From assembly GCA_016845285.1 (NCBI GenBank), contig JAERSX010000983.1, positions 1-5,821 on the forward strand: DNA of 5,821 nt. The letters are read 5' to 3'. Below the pieces are notes generated by a model. The model saw only the letters and a program-made list of their open reading frames with translations. It was not told the origin of the DNA and ran no database searches. The stretch is from Deltaproteobacteria bacterium (GTDB taxonomy: Bacteria; Myxococcota_A; UBA796; UBA2385). Of the stretch, positions 5,436-5,821 are shown one piece after another (position 1 is the stretch's first letter; every line of letters begins with the position of its first letter). A program made the translations under genes and the position numbers.

Positions 5436-5475
5436 GAGACGCCTGCCCCCGCCAGGGGCGGAGCGTCAGCGTCTC
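5436..5475. terminator. Candidate bidirectional hairpin between convergent genes
   Basis: GAGACGC (5436-5442) pairs with GCGTCTC (5469-5475), enclosing a second stem GCCCC (5445-5449)/GGGGC (5455-5459); CCGCC/GGCGG (5449-5453/5457-5461) is an alternative inner pairing. It sits between the YceI stop (5408) and the TPR gene stop (5495), where it could end transcription from both sides. Neither side has a U-tract, so intrinsic termination is uncertain. Confidence 0.45.
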
Positions 5476-5494
5476 CTCGCAGGACACTCTCGCG

Positions 5495-5821
5495 CTATCG
5501 CTGGTCGAGAGTTCGTTGGTGGCGTGCGCGATACCCGCGCGCTTCCTCCTCCAGGCCCCGAGCGGTGTAGTGTCGGGCCAGGACGCTGAGGACGTAGGCC
5601 ACCTCGCGGTGGTCGGGGCCGTGCGCGGCCTCGTAGCAGGTGAGGGCTCGCCGCAGGAGCGCAAGGGTCTCGGAAGCATCGGCCTGCTGGGGCACGAGGC
5701 TCGCCAGGAACATGAGGTGATTCCCGAGGATTGCGGGGCGGTCACCGCGCGCCTCGAAGCGAACGGCCTCGCGCGCGAATCGCTCCGCCTTTGTGGCATC
5801 TCCCTGCTCTCGGTGGAGGAC
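5495..5821 (-). CDS. Tetratricopeptide-repeat protein, C-terminal part only
   Basis: The frame is open from the right edge (codon 5821-5819) to the TAG at 5497-5495, giving the last 108 residues of a longer protein. Two or three TPR-like helix pairs are visible: GDATKAERFAREAVRFE near the edge; LVPQQADASETLALLRRALT, then CYEAAHGPDHREVAY; and VLARHYTARGLEEEARGYRA. The 'HGPDHREVA...LA..Y...G...EA' pattern is that of the TPR_12/kinesin-light-chain-like repeats common in myxobacterial proteins, where they often follow a Ser/Thr kinase domain or form stand-alone scaffolds; which applies here cannot be seen. An internal ATG at 5713 could be mistaken for a start, but TPR sequence continues upstream of it, so the gene is truncated by the window, not short. 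Location is probably cytoplasmic. Confidence 0.75.
   Translation of the reverse strand, partial: VLHREQGDATKAERFAREAVRFEARGDRPAILGNHLMFLASLVPQQADASETLALLRRALTCYEAAHGPDHREVAYVLSVLARHYTARGLEEEARGYRARHQRTLDQR

Noticed and set aside
5377..5799. A 140-codon minus-strand frame at the right end.
   Set aside because: It overlaps the TPR frame out of phase and yields Ser/Arg/Pro-rich low-complexity sequence.

Overview
The window is GC-rich DNA with the look of a myxobacterium-like bacterium (Myxococcota / former Deltaproteobacteria). The clues are lipoproteins with long Asp/Gly/Ser/Thr stalks, a DxDxDG calcium-type repeat with Cys pairs in an exported protein, SGNH, HTTM and TPR paralogue families, and strong GC at third codon positions. 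This placement is inference from style; there is no rRNA or marker gene in the window.

Layout, left to right: (1) the 3' end of an exported protein with a calcium-type repeat (+, 3-545); (2) a membrane-anchored SGNH/GDSL hydrolase (+, 715-1992); (3) convergent to it, a two-gene operon on the minus strand, in which a small single-pass membrane protein with four cysteines (3371-2892) overlaps by GTGA an HTTM-family integral membrane protein (2895-2062); (4) further upstream on the minus strand, a lipoprotein alpha/beta-hydrolase (4357-3452); (5) divergent from it, a YceI-domain lipoprotein (+, 4518-5408) whose promoter region holds a perfect 20-bp palindrome; (6) convergent to that, the C-terminal 108 residues of a TPR protein (minus, 5821-5495) running off the right edge.

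The common theme is the cell envelope: at least five of the six genes encode exported, lipidated or membrane proteins. The most interesting unit is the HTTM gene with its small partner. The HTTM protein keeps a His and a Lys where, by my recalled alignment, human vitamin K-dependent gamma-carboxylase has its His160 and Lys218, but it lacks the soluble domain of that enzyme. The coupled partner could supply an extracytoplasmic domain. Two minus-strand genes have a TAnnnT element exactly 6 nt before the start codon, which predicts leaderless mRNAs, and the SGNH gene has one 12 nt before its start. The YceI gene instead has a classical Shine-Dalgarno. I see no RNA gene, CRISPR array or insertion sequence, and no gene-free stretch longer than about 170 bp.
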